From assembly GCA_023457935.1 (NCBI GenBank), contig JAEXBA010000026.1, positions 1 through 14,595 of the forward strand: DNA of 14,595 nt. The letters are read 5' to 3'. Position 1 is the first letter of the stretch. The number at the start of each line of letters is the position of its first letter. The stretch comes from Bacteroidota bacterium. GTDB taxonomy: Bacteria > Bacteroidota > Bacteroidia > Flavobacteriales > Weeksellaceae. Made by a program: the position numbers and the translations under genes. The notes under the pieces were generated by a model. The model saw only the letters and a program-made list of their open reading frames with translations. It was not told where the DNA came from and made no database searches. Of this stretch, positions 1-7,875 are shown one piece after another.

Positions 1-1076
1 TTGATCTGTTCGGAAGCAAACCAAAAATCAAAGAACTTCATTTGGGAGGCGGAACACCTACTTTTTTCTCTCCCGAAAATCTGAAAATTTTACTGGAAGG
101 AATTTTTGCCAAAGCAGAAATTGCTGATAATCCCGAATTCAGTTTTGAAGGTCATCCTAACAATACGACCAGGGAACATCTTCAGACGTTGTTTGATTTA
201 GGTTTTACACGCTGCAGTTTTGGTGTTCAGGATTACGATTTTGAAGTTCAGAAAGCCATCAACAGAATTCAGCCGTTTGAAAATGTAGAAAAAGTAACGC
301 ATTGGGCCAGAGAAATAGGTTACAAAAGTATTTCGCACGATTTGGTTTTCGGGTTACCGCATCAATCATGGGAAAAAATGGAAAATACCATCCGCAAAAC
401 CATGGAACTGAAACCGGACCGTTTGGCATTTTATTCATACGCTCACGTTCCTTGGATTAAAGGCGTCGGACAAAGAGGTTTTGATGAAAACGATTTGCCA
501 AGCGGCGAAGAAAAACGGAAACTCTACGAAAACGGAAAACAGCTTCTGGAAGAATTGGGTTACCGTGAAGTTGGGATGGATCATTTTTCTTTGGAACATG
601 ATGATCTGTATAAATCCATGCTGAACGGAAAAATTCACAGAAATTTTATGGGATATTCCTCCAGCAAAACGCAGCTGATGATCGGTTTGGGAATGAGCGC
701 CATTTCAGATTCGTGGTACGGTTTCGCCCAAAATGAAAAAACGGTGGAAGACTACCAAAAAAGAGTAGAAGAAGGAAAAATTCCGGTGTTCCGCGGACAT
801 ATTCTGAATGAAGAAGATTTGATCATCCGTCAGCATATCCTGAATTTAATGTGCCGTTTGGAAACTTCGTGGGATGTTCAGAATTTCATTCCTGAAATTG
901 AAAACTCAATTGAAAAGTTGAAGGAAATGGAGGAAGACGGTTTGGTTGAACTTTCCGAAAACAGAATCAAAATCACTGAAAAAGGGAGAGCCTTCACCCG
1001 AAATGTGGCCATGACTTTCGATCTAAGAATGCTTCGCAATAAACCGGAAACAAGGATTTTTTCTATGACGGTTTAG
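1..1076 (+). CDS. hemN: Oxygen-independent coproporphyrinogen III oxidase HemN, 5' end outside window
   Basis: Radical-SAM enzyme that decarboxylates coproporphyrinogen III to protoporphyrinogen IX in the cytoplasm, the oxygen-independent step of haem synthesis. The reading frame is open from base 3, so the true start and the CxxxCxxC iron-sulfur motif lie upstream of the window. The first visible residues include LHLGGGTPTFF, the glycine-rich SAM-binding motif. They are followed by FGVQDYDFEVQKAINR, GLPHQSWE, DRLAFYSYAHVP, GMDHFSLEHDDL and HRNFMGYSS, all of which line up with E. coli HemN. The C-terminal winged-helix part (about the last 90 residues, ending near FDLRMLRNKPETRIFS) is present, which favours true HemN over the shorter HemW-type proteins that lack CPO activity. 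The gene ends with TAG and is followed 27 bases later by an intrinsic terminator. Identity is confident; its promoter cannot be seen. Confidence 0.95.
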   Translation, partial: DLFGSKPKIKELHLGGGTPTFFSPENLKILLEGIFAKAEIADNPEFSFEGHPNNTTREHLQTLFDLGFTRCSFGVQDYDFEVQKAINRIQPFENVEKVTHWAREIGYKSISHDLVFGLPHQSWEKMENTIRKTMELKPDRLAFYSYAHVPWIKGVGQRGFDENDLPSGEEKRKLYENGKQLLEELGYREVGMDHFSLEHDDLYKSMLNGKIHRNFMGYSSSKTQLMIGLGMSAISDSWYGFAQNEKTVEDYQKRVEEGKIPVFRGHILNEEDLIIRQHILNLMCRLETSWDVQNFIPEIENSIEKLKEMEEDGLVELSENRIKITEKGRAFTRNVAMTFDLRMLRNKPETRIFSMTV

Positions 1077-1103
1077 AAAACACATTTCTCATACTGATAT
1101 ATT

Positions 1104-1127
1104 ATCCTGCTTTTGCAGGATTTTTTT
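1104..1127 (+). terminator. Rho-independent terminator of hemN
   Basis: A perfect 7-bp stem ATCCTGC/GCAGGAT (1104-1110 with 1115-1121) closes a TTTT loop and runs directly into six more T residues. It lies 27 bases after the hemN stop and separates hemN from secDF transcription. Confidence 0.9.
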
Positions 1128-1162
1128 ATGTTTCAGCTGTTGAAAACTAAGCTGTTAAAAAA

Positions 1163-1193
1163 TTCTTAATTCACTTGGAAATCATTATATTTG
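1163..1193 (+). promoter_or_regulatory. Candidate Bacteroidota sigma-A promoter for secDF
   Basis: TATATTTG at 1186-1193 fits the Bacteroidota -7 consensus TAnnTTTG exactly. A weak -33 match, TTC at 1163-1165, lies 20 bases upstream; the consensus is TTG. The predicted start near 1197 would give a leader of about 23 bases before the secDF ATG. Just upstream, AGCTGTT occurs twice (1135 and 1150), 15 bases apart. The promoter is inferred from consensus only. Confidence 0.6.
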
Positions 1194-1220
1194 CCGACTT
1201 AAAATTAATGTTGTATTAAA

Positions 1221-4145
1221 ATGCAAGGAAAAGGATTTATTACTCTTGTTGCAGTAATACTGGGGCTTATCTGTTTAAACGAACTGTTGCCTACATGGTA
1301 TTCCAGCAAAATTGAGAAGCAGGCAACTGCATTGTCCGGAGGAGATCCGGTAAAGTACCAGAAAGAAATTACAAAACTTTCTAAAGACACGCTTAATCTT
1401 GGTTTCACAAAACTGTATTACTCCAAATCGAAAGAAAAGGAGATGAAACTGGGTCTCGATCTTAAAGGCGGTATCAACGTTCTTCTGGAAATCAACCAGC
1501 GTGATCTGGTTAACAACCTTACCAATTACTCCACCAATCCGGTTCTTATCGAAGCGCTGAACCGTACAGACCAGGCGCAGAAAAACTCGACAAACTCTTA
1601 CATCGACAATTTCTTTACGCAGTTCGACCTGGTAAACAAAGAAAAGGGAACCAATCTTAAACTTGCAGATCCTGAAATTTTCGGAAATACCAATCTTTCG
1701 GAAATCAGGTACAACACTACTGATCAGGAAGTAAGACAAATCGTTTCAGACCGTATTGAGCTTTCTACCGGAACTGCTTACGAGGTAATCAGAACACGTA
1801 TCGACAAAATGGGAGTTACCCAGCCGAACGTTCAGAGAGTACCGGGAACCGGAAGAATTTCTGTGGAAATGCCAGGTATTAAAGATATCGACAGAGTGAA
1901 GAAAATGCTTCAGACCTCTGCAAAACTCCAGTTCTGGGAAGTACAGCAGGTAGCAGAAGTGTATCCTTATTATGAAACTGTAGACCAGCTTGTAAAAGCA
2001 AAAGGAGATTCAATGGGCGTTTCCAAAAACACCAACTTCCTGAAGCTTATTGGAATGGACGGTGTGAAAGCAGGAATTCCATACTCCAAATACGGACAGG
2101 GTTCTGTAAAGCTTTCGGATACAGCTGTTGTCAATAAAATCCTGAACAGTAAAATCGCTAAGGATGCAAGACCGTCTCACATCAAGTTTACGCAGTTCAT
2201 GTGGGGCTATAAACCAGAATCCAGCGATCCTGAAAACCTTGCTTTTTACGCAACACGTGGGAATATCAGCCAGAAAGCGCCTGTAGACGGAGCAGTGGAA
2301 TCTGCCAACATCAGCTACGACCAATTGGGAAGAGTAGTGGTAGACATGCAGATGGATTCTCAGGGTGCGAGAGACTGGAAAACAATGACCGAGAAAAACG
2401 TTGGAAAACCGGTTGCGGTTTCTCTTGACAACGTTGTATATACAGCTCCGAATGTAAACGAAGCAATTCCGAGCGGAAGAACACAGATTTCCGGAAACTT
2501 TACGCAGACGGAAGCTCAGGATCTTGTAAATGTACTTGGTGCCGGCAAACTTCCTGCGGGTGCGAAAATCGTACAGGCAGAAGTGGTAGGGCCATCTTTG
2601 GGTGCGGCATCGGTTCAGTCGGGTATGTACTCTTTCATAATCGCGTTCCTTATCATTATTGTATACATGATCTTCTATTACGGAGGTGCAGGTATTTATG
2701 CCGTAATTGCGATGATCATCAACCTGTTCTACATCTTCGGAATCATGGACTCGGTGGATGCAACGCTTACGCTTCCTGGTATCGCCGGTATTGTTCTTAC
2801 AATGGGTATGGCGGTAGATGCTAACGTAATTATATATGAACGTACCAAAGAAGAACTTTTCAAAGGTAAAGGGCTGAAACAGGCATATGAAGACGGTTTT
2901 AAACATGCATTGTCGGCAATTATCGACGGTCATGTTACGACTCTCCTGACAGCAGCGGTACTTTATTTCTTCGGAACGGGACCAATCAAAGGATTCGCGG
3001 TAACACTGGGAATAGGTATCCTGATGACACTTTTCACTTCTGTACTTCTTTCAAGAGTAATGATTTACAACAGACTGTCGAAAGGAAAAGGTCTTTCAGT
3101 TTGGACGCCAGTTACCAAAAACTGGTTCAGAAATATCTGGGTTGATTTTATCGGTAAAAGAAAATATGCTTATATCTTCTCCATTGTATTGACTGTACTG
3201 AGTTTGTATTCGATTTTTGCAAACGGATTTAAACTTGGTGTTGACTTCAAAGGTGGCCGAAATTATGTTGTGAAGTTTGATCAGTCTGTGGATGCCAATA
3301 AGGCGGAGCAAAGCATTCTGAAAATTATTTCAGCTTCTGGCGATAAGGAAAGCAGTGTTGACGCAAAAACTTTCGGTAGCGATAATCAGCTTAAAATTAC
3401 AACCGATTATAAAATTGATGATGAATCGCTTGAAGCGGATCAGGATGTAGAGAAAAAGATTTTTGAAGGTGTGAAGCAGTTCCTGCCTCAGAATCCTACA
3501 CTGGCAAGTTTCAAAAATCCTGATACCGACAATTACGGAATCGTTTCTTCAACCAAAGTAGGACCTACGGTTGCCGATGATATTCAGAAAGGCGGTATGC
3601 TTGCTGTTGGAGTGGCTCTTTTGGGAATTTTCATCTATATTTTGGTGAGATTCAGCAGATGGCAGTTTTCACTGGGAGCGGTAGCGGCGCTTTTCCACGA
3701 TACCATTATCGTTCTGGGTGCGTATTCTTTACTGAAGAATGTAATGCCTTTCAATATGGAAATCAACCAGGATTTTATTGCGGCGATTCTTACCGTGCTC
3801 GGTTATTCCATTAACGATACCGTGATTATCTTCGACAGAATCCGTGAATATCTGAGAGAAAGAAAATCCATCACGCTTGCTGGTCTTTTCGATGATGCCA
3901 TCTCCAGTACTTTGGGTAGAACATTCAATACCTCGATGACAACTTTACTGGTAATTCTCGCGATCTTTATTTTCGGTGGTGAAAACCTTAGAGGATTCAT
4001 GTTTGCGCTGTTGCTAGGTATCGGTTTCGGTACTTATTCATCCATCTTCGTGGCCTCGGCAATTGCTTACGATTTGCTTAGAAAAGGGAAGGATGAAGGC
4101 GGAAAAGAAATGGTTTCCTTTGATAACAATCCTAAGAAAAAATAA
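1221..4145 (+). CDS. secDF: Protein translocase subunit SecDF, fused SecD-SecF
   Basis: Inner-membrane accessory of the SecYEG channel that uses the proton gradient to pull exported proteins across. It is a single 974-residue chain holding a complete SecD and a complete SecF, as is usual in Bacteroidota. The SecD half has TM1 at about residues 5-24, the LGLDLKGG motif at 77-84, a long periplasmic P1 domain to about 468, then five more membrane segments including MGMAVDANVIIYER (528-541) with the conserved Asp533. The SecF half starts with a membrane segment, then LGVDFKGG near 672, a smaller periplasmic region, and TLGYSIND-like TVLGYSINDTVIIFDR around residues 855-870. The ATG at 1221 is chosen because it begins directly before TM1; no Shine-Dalgarno is seen. 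The gene is flanked by terminators on both sides, so it appears monocistronic. Confidence 0.97.
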   Translation: MQGKGFITLVAVILGLICLNELLPTWYSSKIEKQATALSGGDPVKYQKEITKLSKDTLNLGFTKLYYSKSKEKEMKLGLDLKGGINVLLEINQRDLVNNLTNYSTNPVLIEALNRTDQAQKNSTNSYIDNFFTQFDLVNKEKGTNLKLADPEIFGNTNLSEIRYNTTDQEVRQIVSDRIELSTGTAYEVIRTRIDKMGVTQPNVQRVPGTGRISVEMPGIKDIDRVKKMLQTSAKLQFWEVQQVAEVYPYYETVDQLVKAKGDSMGVSKNTNFLKLIGMDGVKAGIPYSKYGQGSVKLSDTAVVNKILNSKIAKDARPSHIKFTQFMWGYKPESSDPENLAFYATRGNISQKAPVDGAVESANISYDQLGRVVVDMQMDSQGARDWKTMTEKNVGKPVAVSLDNVVYTAPNVNEAIPSGRTQISGNFTQTEAQDLVNVLGAGKLPAGAKIVQAEVVGPSLGAASVQSGMYSFIIAFLIIIVYMIFYYGGAGIYAVIAMIINLFYIFGIMDSVDATLTLPGIAGIVLTMGMAVDANVIIYERTKEELFKGKGLKQAYEDGFKHALSAIIDGHVTTLLTAAVLYFFGTGPIKGFAVTLGIGILMTLFTSVLLSRVMIYNRLSKGKGLSVWTPVTKNWFRNIWVDFIGKRKYAYIFSIVLTVLSLYSIFANGFKLGVDFKGGRNYVVKFDQSVDANKAEQSILKIISASGDKESSVDAKTFGSDNQLKITTDYKIDDESLEADQDVEKKIFEGVKQFLPQNPTLASFKNPDTDNYGIVSSTKVGPTVADDIQKGGMLAVGVALLGIFIYILVRFSRWQFSLGAVAALFHDTIIVLGAYSLLKNVMPFNMEINQDFIAAILTVLGYSINDTVIIFDRIREYLRERKSITLAGLFDDAISSTLGRTFNTSMTTLLVILAIFIFGGENLRGFMFALLLGIGFGTYSSIFVASAIAYDLLRKGKDEGGKEMVSFDNNPKKK

Positions 4146-4168
4146 ACCCTTTGTGGTCATTTCTATGC

Positions 4169-4200
4169 AGAGCACTCTTTTCGGAGTGCTCTTTTTTTTT
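4169..4200 (+). terminator. Rho-independent terminator of secDF
   Basis: A perfect 9-bp stem AGAGCACTC/GAGTGCTCT (4169-4177 with 4184-4192) with a six-base loop TTTTCG is followed by eight more T residues. It begins 23 bases after the secDF stop. Confidence 0.95.
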
Positions 4201-4255
4201 GAAGTTTTTGTATTAAATTTTTGTTAAAAAACAGGATTTTAAGAAACTGCTACCG

Positions 4256-4287
4256 TTTACGGACTGCTTTTTGTAATAATAGTTTTG
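4256..4287 (+). promoter_or_regulatory. Candidate promoter inside the secDF-rel gap
   Basis: TAGTTTTG at 4280-4287 fits TAnnTTTG exactly. The -33 side is poor: TTT at 4256-4258 with a 21-base spacer. The expected transcription start is about 4291-4293, within the inverted repeat described next. If real, it drives a short transcript ending at the terminator at 4333-4364. Confidence 0.4.
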
Positions 4288-4303
4288 TGTTAGTAGTAAC
4301 ACA
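4286..4303. repeat. Perfect inverted repeat over the candidate start site
   Basis: TGTGTTA (4286-4292) and TAACACA (4297-4303) are perfect 7-base arms around GTAG. The repeat begins at the end of the -7 box and covers the predicted transcription start. It could be an operator for a dimeric regulator or a 5' RNA hairpin; the sequence alone does not decide. Confidence 0.55.
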
Positions 4304-4366
4304 CTTCATATCAAATTAAATTTCATTCAGTGAAATCCGGCAGTTCCAATTTGCCGGATTTTTCTT
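4291..4366 (+). ncRNA. Candidate small RNA or terminated leader of about 75 bases
   Basis: The stretch between the candidate promoter and the second terminator has no start codon ATG and is bounded by expression-like signals on both sides. Besides the terminator, it can form ATTTCA/TGAAAT (4320-4325 with 4331-4336, five-base loop). This shares AAAT (4333-4336) with the base of the terminator stem, so the two structures compete partly. It might be an independent small RNA or an attenuated leader upstream of rel. I recognise no known RNA family here, and transcription is inferred. Confidence 0.25.
4333..4364 (+). terminator. Second intrinsic terminator in the secDF-rel gap
   Basis: A perfect 10-bp stem AAATCCGGCA/TGCCGGATTT (4333-4342 with 4352-4361) closes a nine-base loop and continues into TT and a T-rich tail. 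It is 170 bases past the secDF stop and behind a full terminator, so it is unlikely to serve secDF alone. Confidence 0.8.
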
Positions 4367-4425
4367 TATTATTCAGTCAGCACAAAAAGTATCATTAACT
4401 TTTAATTAATCCTCTATTTCTTTGG

Positions 4426-4456
4426 TTGGAAATCTTCCTTTTTTTTAGTAATTTCG
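4426..4456 (+). promoter_or_regulatory. Candidate promoter of the rel-nhaA operon
   Basis: TTG at 4426-4428, a 20-base spacer, and TAATTTCG at 4449-4456 match the Bacteroidota pattern TTG-N19-21-TAnnTTTG with one mismatch in the -7 box. The expected start near 4460 leaves a leader of about 20 bases before the ATG at 4480. No Shine-Dalgarno is visible. Confidence 0.6.
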
Positions 4457-4479
4457 TCCGTTAAAGTCCCTCACAGACG

Positions 4480-6684
4480 ATGGTTTACGATTTGGAGCAG
4501 GAAAACAAAGAGATTCTTGCCAGATATAAAGATTTGATTTCCAATACTTACCGCACGCTTAACGAAGAGCAGAACAAACTCATCCGTAAAGCGTTCGATA
4601 TTGCATTGGATGCCCACAAGGATCAGCGCAGAAAAAGCGGTGAACCCTATATCTATCATCCCATTGCGGTTGCCAAAATCGTAGCTGAAGAAATCGGACT
4701 CGGCGCAACTTCCATCGCATGTGCGCTGCTTCATGATGTTATTGAAGATTCAGAATATAATTACGACGATCTGAAGAAAATTTTCGGGGAAAAAATTGCT
4801 GACATTGTCAACGGTCTCACGAAGATTTCAATTATGAATCACCAGAACATCTCGATTCAGTCTGAAAACTACCGTAAACTGCTTTTAACGCTTTCTCAGG
4901 ATTTCCGGGTTATTCTGATTAAAATTGCAGACCGTCTTCACAACATGCGCACACTGGAAAGTATGGCGCCGGACAAGCAGAAAAAAATTGCTTCGGAAAC
5001 CGTTTATATCTATGCGCCGCTTGCACACCGTCTCGGGCTGTACAACCTCAAATCCGAACTGGAAGATCTTTCGCTGAAGTACAACAACCCAGATATCTTC
5101 AACGAGATTACTGAAAAACTTGAAATTGCCAGCGAACAGCGTGAAAAATATGTTCAGGAATTCACAAAAGAGGTTTCCGAACAGCTTCAGGAAGAAGGCC
5201 TGAATTTTACTATCAAAGGCAGGGCAAAAGCCATTTCTTCCATTTACAGAAAAATGCTGAAACAGGGTGTCAGCTTTGAGGAAGTCTTCGATAACTACGC
5301 CATCAGAATCATCTACAGATCCGACGCGAGAAACGAGAAATTTCTTGCCTGGAAGATTTATTCAATTGTTACTGATCTTTATCACAGCAATCCGTCCAGA
5401 ATGCGCGACTGGATTACGCAGCCGAGATCTACAGGATACGAAAGTCTTCACCTTACTGTTCTTGGTCCCGATAAAAAATGGATTGAAGTTCAGATCCGTT
5501 CCGAAAGAATGGACGATATCGCGGAGAAAGGCGTCGCTGCCCATTACCGTTACAAGGAAGGATTCCGAACCAGTAACGACGAACATAAATTTGAACAGTG
5601 GGTTTCTGAAATCCGTGAAGTTCTGGAACAGCAGCAAAATCTTACTACGACAGAACTGCTGGATAATATCAAGCTTAATCTGTATTCCAAGGAAGTCTTT
5701 GTTTTTACGCCAAAAGGTGAAATAAAAACGCTTCCTGTAGGTTCTACCGCTCTGGATTTTGCGTTTGCCGTACACTCGGATCTGGGAACGAAATGTCTGG
5801 GAGCGAAGGTTAACGGTAAACTGGTACCGATTTCCTACGTTCTGCAGAACGGTGATCAGCTGGATATACTGTCATCGCAGAATCAGAAACCGAAGGCCGA
5901 CTGGCTGGAATTTGTTGTGACTTCCAAGGCCAAGTCTAAGATTAAGAATTACCTGAACTCTCAGAAGAACGATCTTGTTCAGGAAGGCAAGGAAATGCTT
6001 CAGCGCAAACTCCGCCATGCAAAACTTAATTTCAACGATGATGAAATTAATAAAATGCAGAAGTTTTTCAACCTGAAGACTTCACAGGATCTTTTTCTTG
6101 CTTTTCAGAACGGAACACTGGATACCGGCGATATCAGAAAATATCTGGAAAGCAAAAACGTCTTCAATAATCTGCTGAACCGTTTCCGTAAGTCGCCCAA
6201 TAAAAATACCGCTTTCGAAGAAGTTCCGGAAACCAATCTGGACATGATTATCTTCGGAAAGGATGAAGAAAAACTGAACTATTCTTACGCAAAATGCTGT
6301 ACCGTAATTCCGGGTGACAAAATCTTCGGATTTATTACCATTTCTGAAGGAATCAAAGTTCATAACGATAACTGTCCCAATGCCATTAACCTGCGTGCGC
6401 AGTATGATTACCGCGTAATTCCTGCAAAATGGGTGAATGCGGAAAGCTTCAAAAACCGTGTGAAAATCGAAATTGAAGGTCTGGACAGAATCGGTATGAT
6501 CAACGATATTACGCAGGTCATCAGCAATTCAATGAGTATGGACATGAAAAGCATGTCTATCGAATCCAACGACGGGCTTTTTACCGGAACCATCAATCTG
6601 GAAGTGCGAAACAGAAGTCAGCTGGAGGAAACCTTCAAAAAACTGAAAAATATTAACGGCGTCTCAAGAGTAAAACGCCTCTAA
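4480..6684 (+). CDS. Bifunctional (p)ppGpp synthetase/hydrolase, long RSH (Rel/SpoT type)
   Basis: Cytoplasmic stringent-response enzyme that makes (p)ppGpp from ATP plus GDP/GTP and hydrolyses it. Its 734 residues match the usual long RSH length. The HD hydrolase domain looks intact: H60, H85-D86, the catalytic pair E89-D90 in HDVIED, and D151/N155 in IADRLHNMRT. The synthetase domain follows (about 215-350), with GYESLH at 319-324 and EVQIR at 336-340. The motif that is RxKD in bifunctional enzymes and ExDD in hydrolase-dead RelA reads RMRD (307-310), which sides with the bifunctional class. A TGS domain (about 402-463), a helical region, a Cys-rich element (C606-C607, H628, C632) and a C-terminal ACT domain (about 655-734) complete it. 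It has its own promoter, and nhaA starts 9 bases downstream. Function is confident; whether to call it rel or spoT is a naming choice. Confidence 0.95.
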   Translation: MVYDLEQENKEILARYKDLISNTYRTLNEEQNKLIRKAFDIALDAHKDQRRKSGEPYIYHPIAVAKIVAEEIGLGATSIACALLHDVIEDSEYNYDDLKKIFGEKIADIVNGLTKISIMNHQNISIQSENYRKLLLTLSQDFRVILIKIADRLHNMRTLESMAPDKQKKIASETVYIYAPLAHRLGLYNLKSELEDLSLKYNNPDIFNEITEKLEIASEQREKYVQEFTKEVSEQLQEEGLNFTIKGRAKAISSIYRKMLKQGVSFEEVFDNYAIRIIYRSDARNEKFLAWKIYSIVTDLYHSNPSRMRDWITQPRSTGYESLHLTVLGPDKKWIEVQIRSERMDDIAEKGVAAHYRYKEGFRTSNDEHKFEQWVSEIREVLEQQQNLTTTELLDNIKLNLYSKEVFVFTPKGEIKTLPVGSTALDFAFAVHSDLGTKCLGAKVNGKLVPISYVLQNGDQLDILSSQNQKPKADWLEFVVTSKAKSKIKNYLNSQKNDLVQEGKEMLQRKLRHAKLNFNDDEINKMQKFFNLKTSQDLFLAFQNGTLDTGDIRKYLESKNVFNNLLNRFRKSPNKNTAFEEVPETNLDMIIFGKDEEKLNYSYAKCCTVIPGDKIFGFITISEGIKVHNDNCPNAINLRAQYDYRVIPAKWVNAESFKNRVKIEIEGLDRIGMINDITQVISNSMSMDMKSMSIESNDGLFTGTINLEVRNRSQLEETFKKLKNINGVSRVKRL

Positions 6685-6693
6685 AAAAAATCA

Positions 6694-7875
6694 ATGGAGT
6701 TAACCAAGTATTTCAAGAATTTCTTTCACAGCAGTCAGTCATCAGGAATCCTGCTGATCATTTGCGTAATTGTTTCACTGCTGATCGCAAATTCCTCGTT
6801 GGGTGAACCTTTTCAGGAAGTGTTAAACTCACAATTGGGCGCATACAGTGTAGCGGTGTGGATTAACGACGGTTTGATGGCGATTTTCTTCCTTCTCGTC
6901 GGTCTGGAAATTAAAAGAGAGATTGTTGAAGGGGAACTTTCAACCTTTAAAAGTGCATCTCTGCCTATTTTTGCAGCGGTAGGGGGAATGGTTGTTCCTG
7001 CCTTGATTTATGCACTTTTCAATTCAGGAACCGAATATTCCAACGGTTGGGGAATTCCCATGGCAACGGATATTGCCTTCTCTCTGGCTATCATATCGAT
7101 GATTGGGCGTCAGGTTCCCGGCGCTGTGAAAATATTTCTCGCCGCTTTGGCTATTGTTGATGATCTTGGAGCCATTGTTGTCATTGCGATTTTTTACACA
7201 GAGCAAATCCACTGGAATTATCTGCTGCTTAGCGGAGGCATTATACTGCTTTTAATTGCGCTGAATTATTTCAAGGTAACCAAACATATCTTTTACCTGG
7301 TTCCGGGCGCTTTTCTGTGGTATTTTATGCACCATTCAGGAATTCACGCTACCATTGCAGGAGTTCTTCTCGCATTTACCATTCCTACAAACGTATCCAA
7401 AACCCAGATTTCACCTCTCGAAAAGCTCGAATCTGCACTTCATGTACCTGTGAGTTTCTTTATTATGCCGATTTTCGCACTGGCCAACACCAATATTATG
7501 CTGAAAGCCGGAATGGTTGACGGACTGTTTACCAACTTTGGCGCCGGTATTATTCTGGGTCTTGTTGCCGGTAAGGTAGTTGGGATTACGGTTTTCAGTT
7601 TTGCGGCGATTAAATTGCGCATCAGCGATCTTCCTTATAAAGCAACGTGGTTTCATATGATTGGTGCAGGTTTTCTGGCTGGAATCGGTTTTACAATGTC
7701 GATTTTTATCGCATTGCTTTCCTTCAAGAACAATATTGCCATACAGGAAGAGGCCAAGTTTGCGATTCTTGTCGCTTCAGTAATTTCCGGATTTATCGGA
7801 TATATTTTCCTGAAGTATTTCGCAAAAACAAAGATTGCGCTGTCAGATTATAAGGAAAGGGTTAAGAATTTCTAA
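6694..7875 (+). CDS. nhaA: Na+/H+ antiporter NhaA
   Basis: Inner-membrane antiporter that expels Na+ (or Li+) in exchange for protons, serving pH and sodium homeostasis. At 393 residues it matches the E. coli protein (388) along its length. The ion-binding aspartates are present as D156-D157 in ALAIVDDLGA, D126 lies in ATDIAF, and the conserved lysine of TM10 is K294 in AGKVVG. The pH-sensor region near the N-terminus (WINDGLMAIFFLLVGLEIKRE) is also well conserved. About twelve hydrophobic segments cover the chain. The ATG at 6694 lies 9 bases after the rel stop with no terminator or promoter between, so cotranscription with rel is likely. The stop TAA overlaps the stop of the convergent yihY-like gene by four bases. 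Confidence 0.96.
   Translation: MELTKYFKNFFHSSQSSGILLIICVIVSLLIANSSLGEPFQEVLNSQLGAYSVAVWINDGLMAIFFLLVGLEIKREIVEGELSTFKSASLPIFAAVGGMVVPALIYALFNSGTEYSNGWGIPMATDIAFSLAIISMIGRQVPGAVKIFLAALAIVDDLGAIVVIAIFYTEQIHWNYLLLSGGIILLLIALNYFKVTKHIFYLVPGAFLWYFMHHSGIHATIAGVLLAFTIPTNVSKTQISPLEKLESALHVPVSFFIMPIFALANTNIMLKAGMVDGLFTNFGAGIILGLVAGKVVGITVFSFAAIKLRISDLPYKATWFHMIGAGFLAGIGFTMSIFIALLSFKNNIAIQEEAKFAILVASVISGFIGYIFLKYFAKTKIALSDYKERVKNF

Larger units (their letters stand above)
4146..4479. other. 334-base intergenic region between secDF and rel
   Basis: This is the only gene-free stretch longer than 300 bases. From left to right it holds the secDF terminator, an AT-rich spacer, a promoter-like TAGTTTTG box with an overlapping inverted repeat, a second intrinsic terminator, and the rel promoter. 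I see no credible coding frame: there is no ATG between the candidate start near 4291 and the second terminator, and there are no tRNA-like folds. Confidence 0.8.

Noticed and set aside
1208..1219. Three-codon upstream frame (ATG TTG TAT TAA) ending one base before the secDF start
   Set aside because: Regulatory leader peptides exist for some secDF genes, but this one is too short to act as an arrest peptide and is easily expected by chance in AT-rich sequence.
2010..2933. Open frame of 307 codons on the minus strand inside secDF
   Set aside because: It lies wholly opposite a highly conserved gene, and its translation is rich in Cys, Arg and His with no domain pattern. It is a product of codon bias on the opposite strand.
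4426..4434. Shared 9-mer TTGGAAATC upstream of rel and at 1175-1183 upstream of secDF
   Set aside because: The two copies sit at different positions relative to the -7 boxes, and a chance 9-base match between two AT-rich gaps is not rare.
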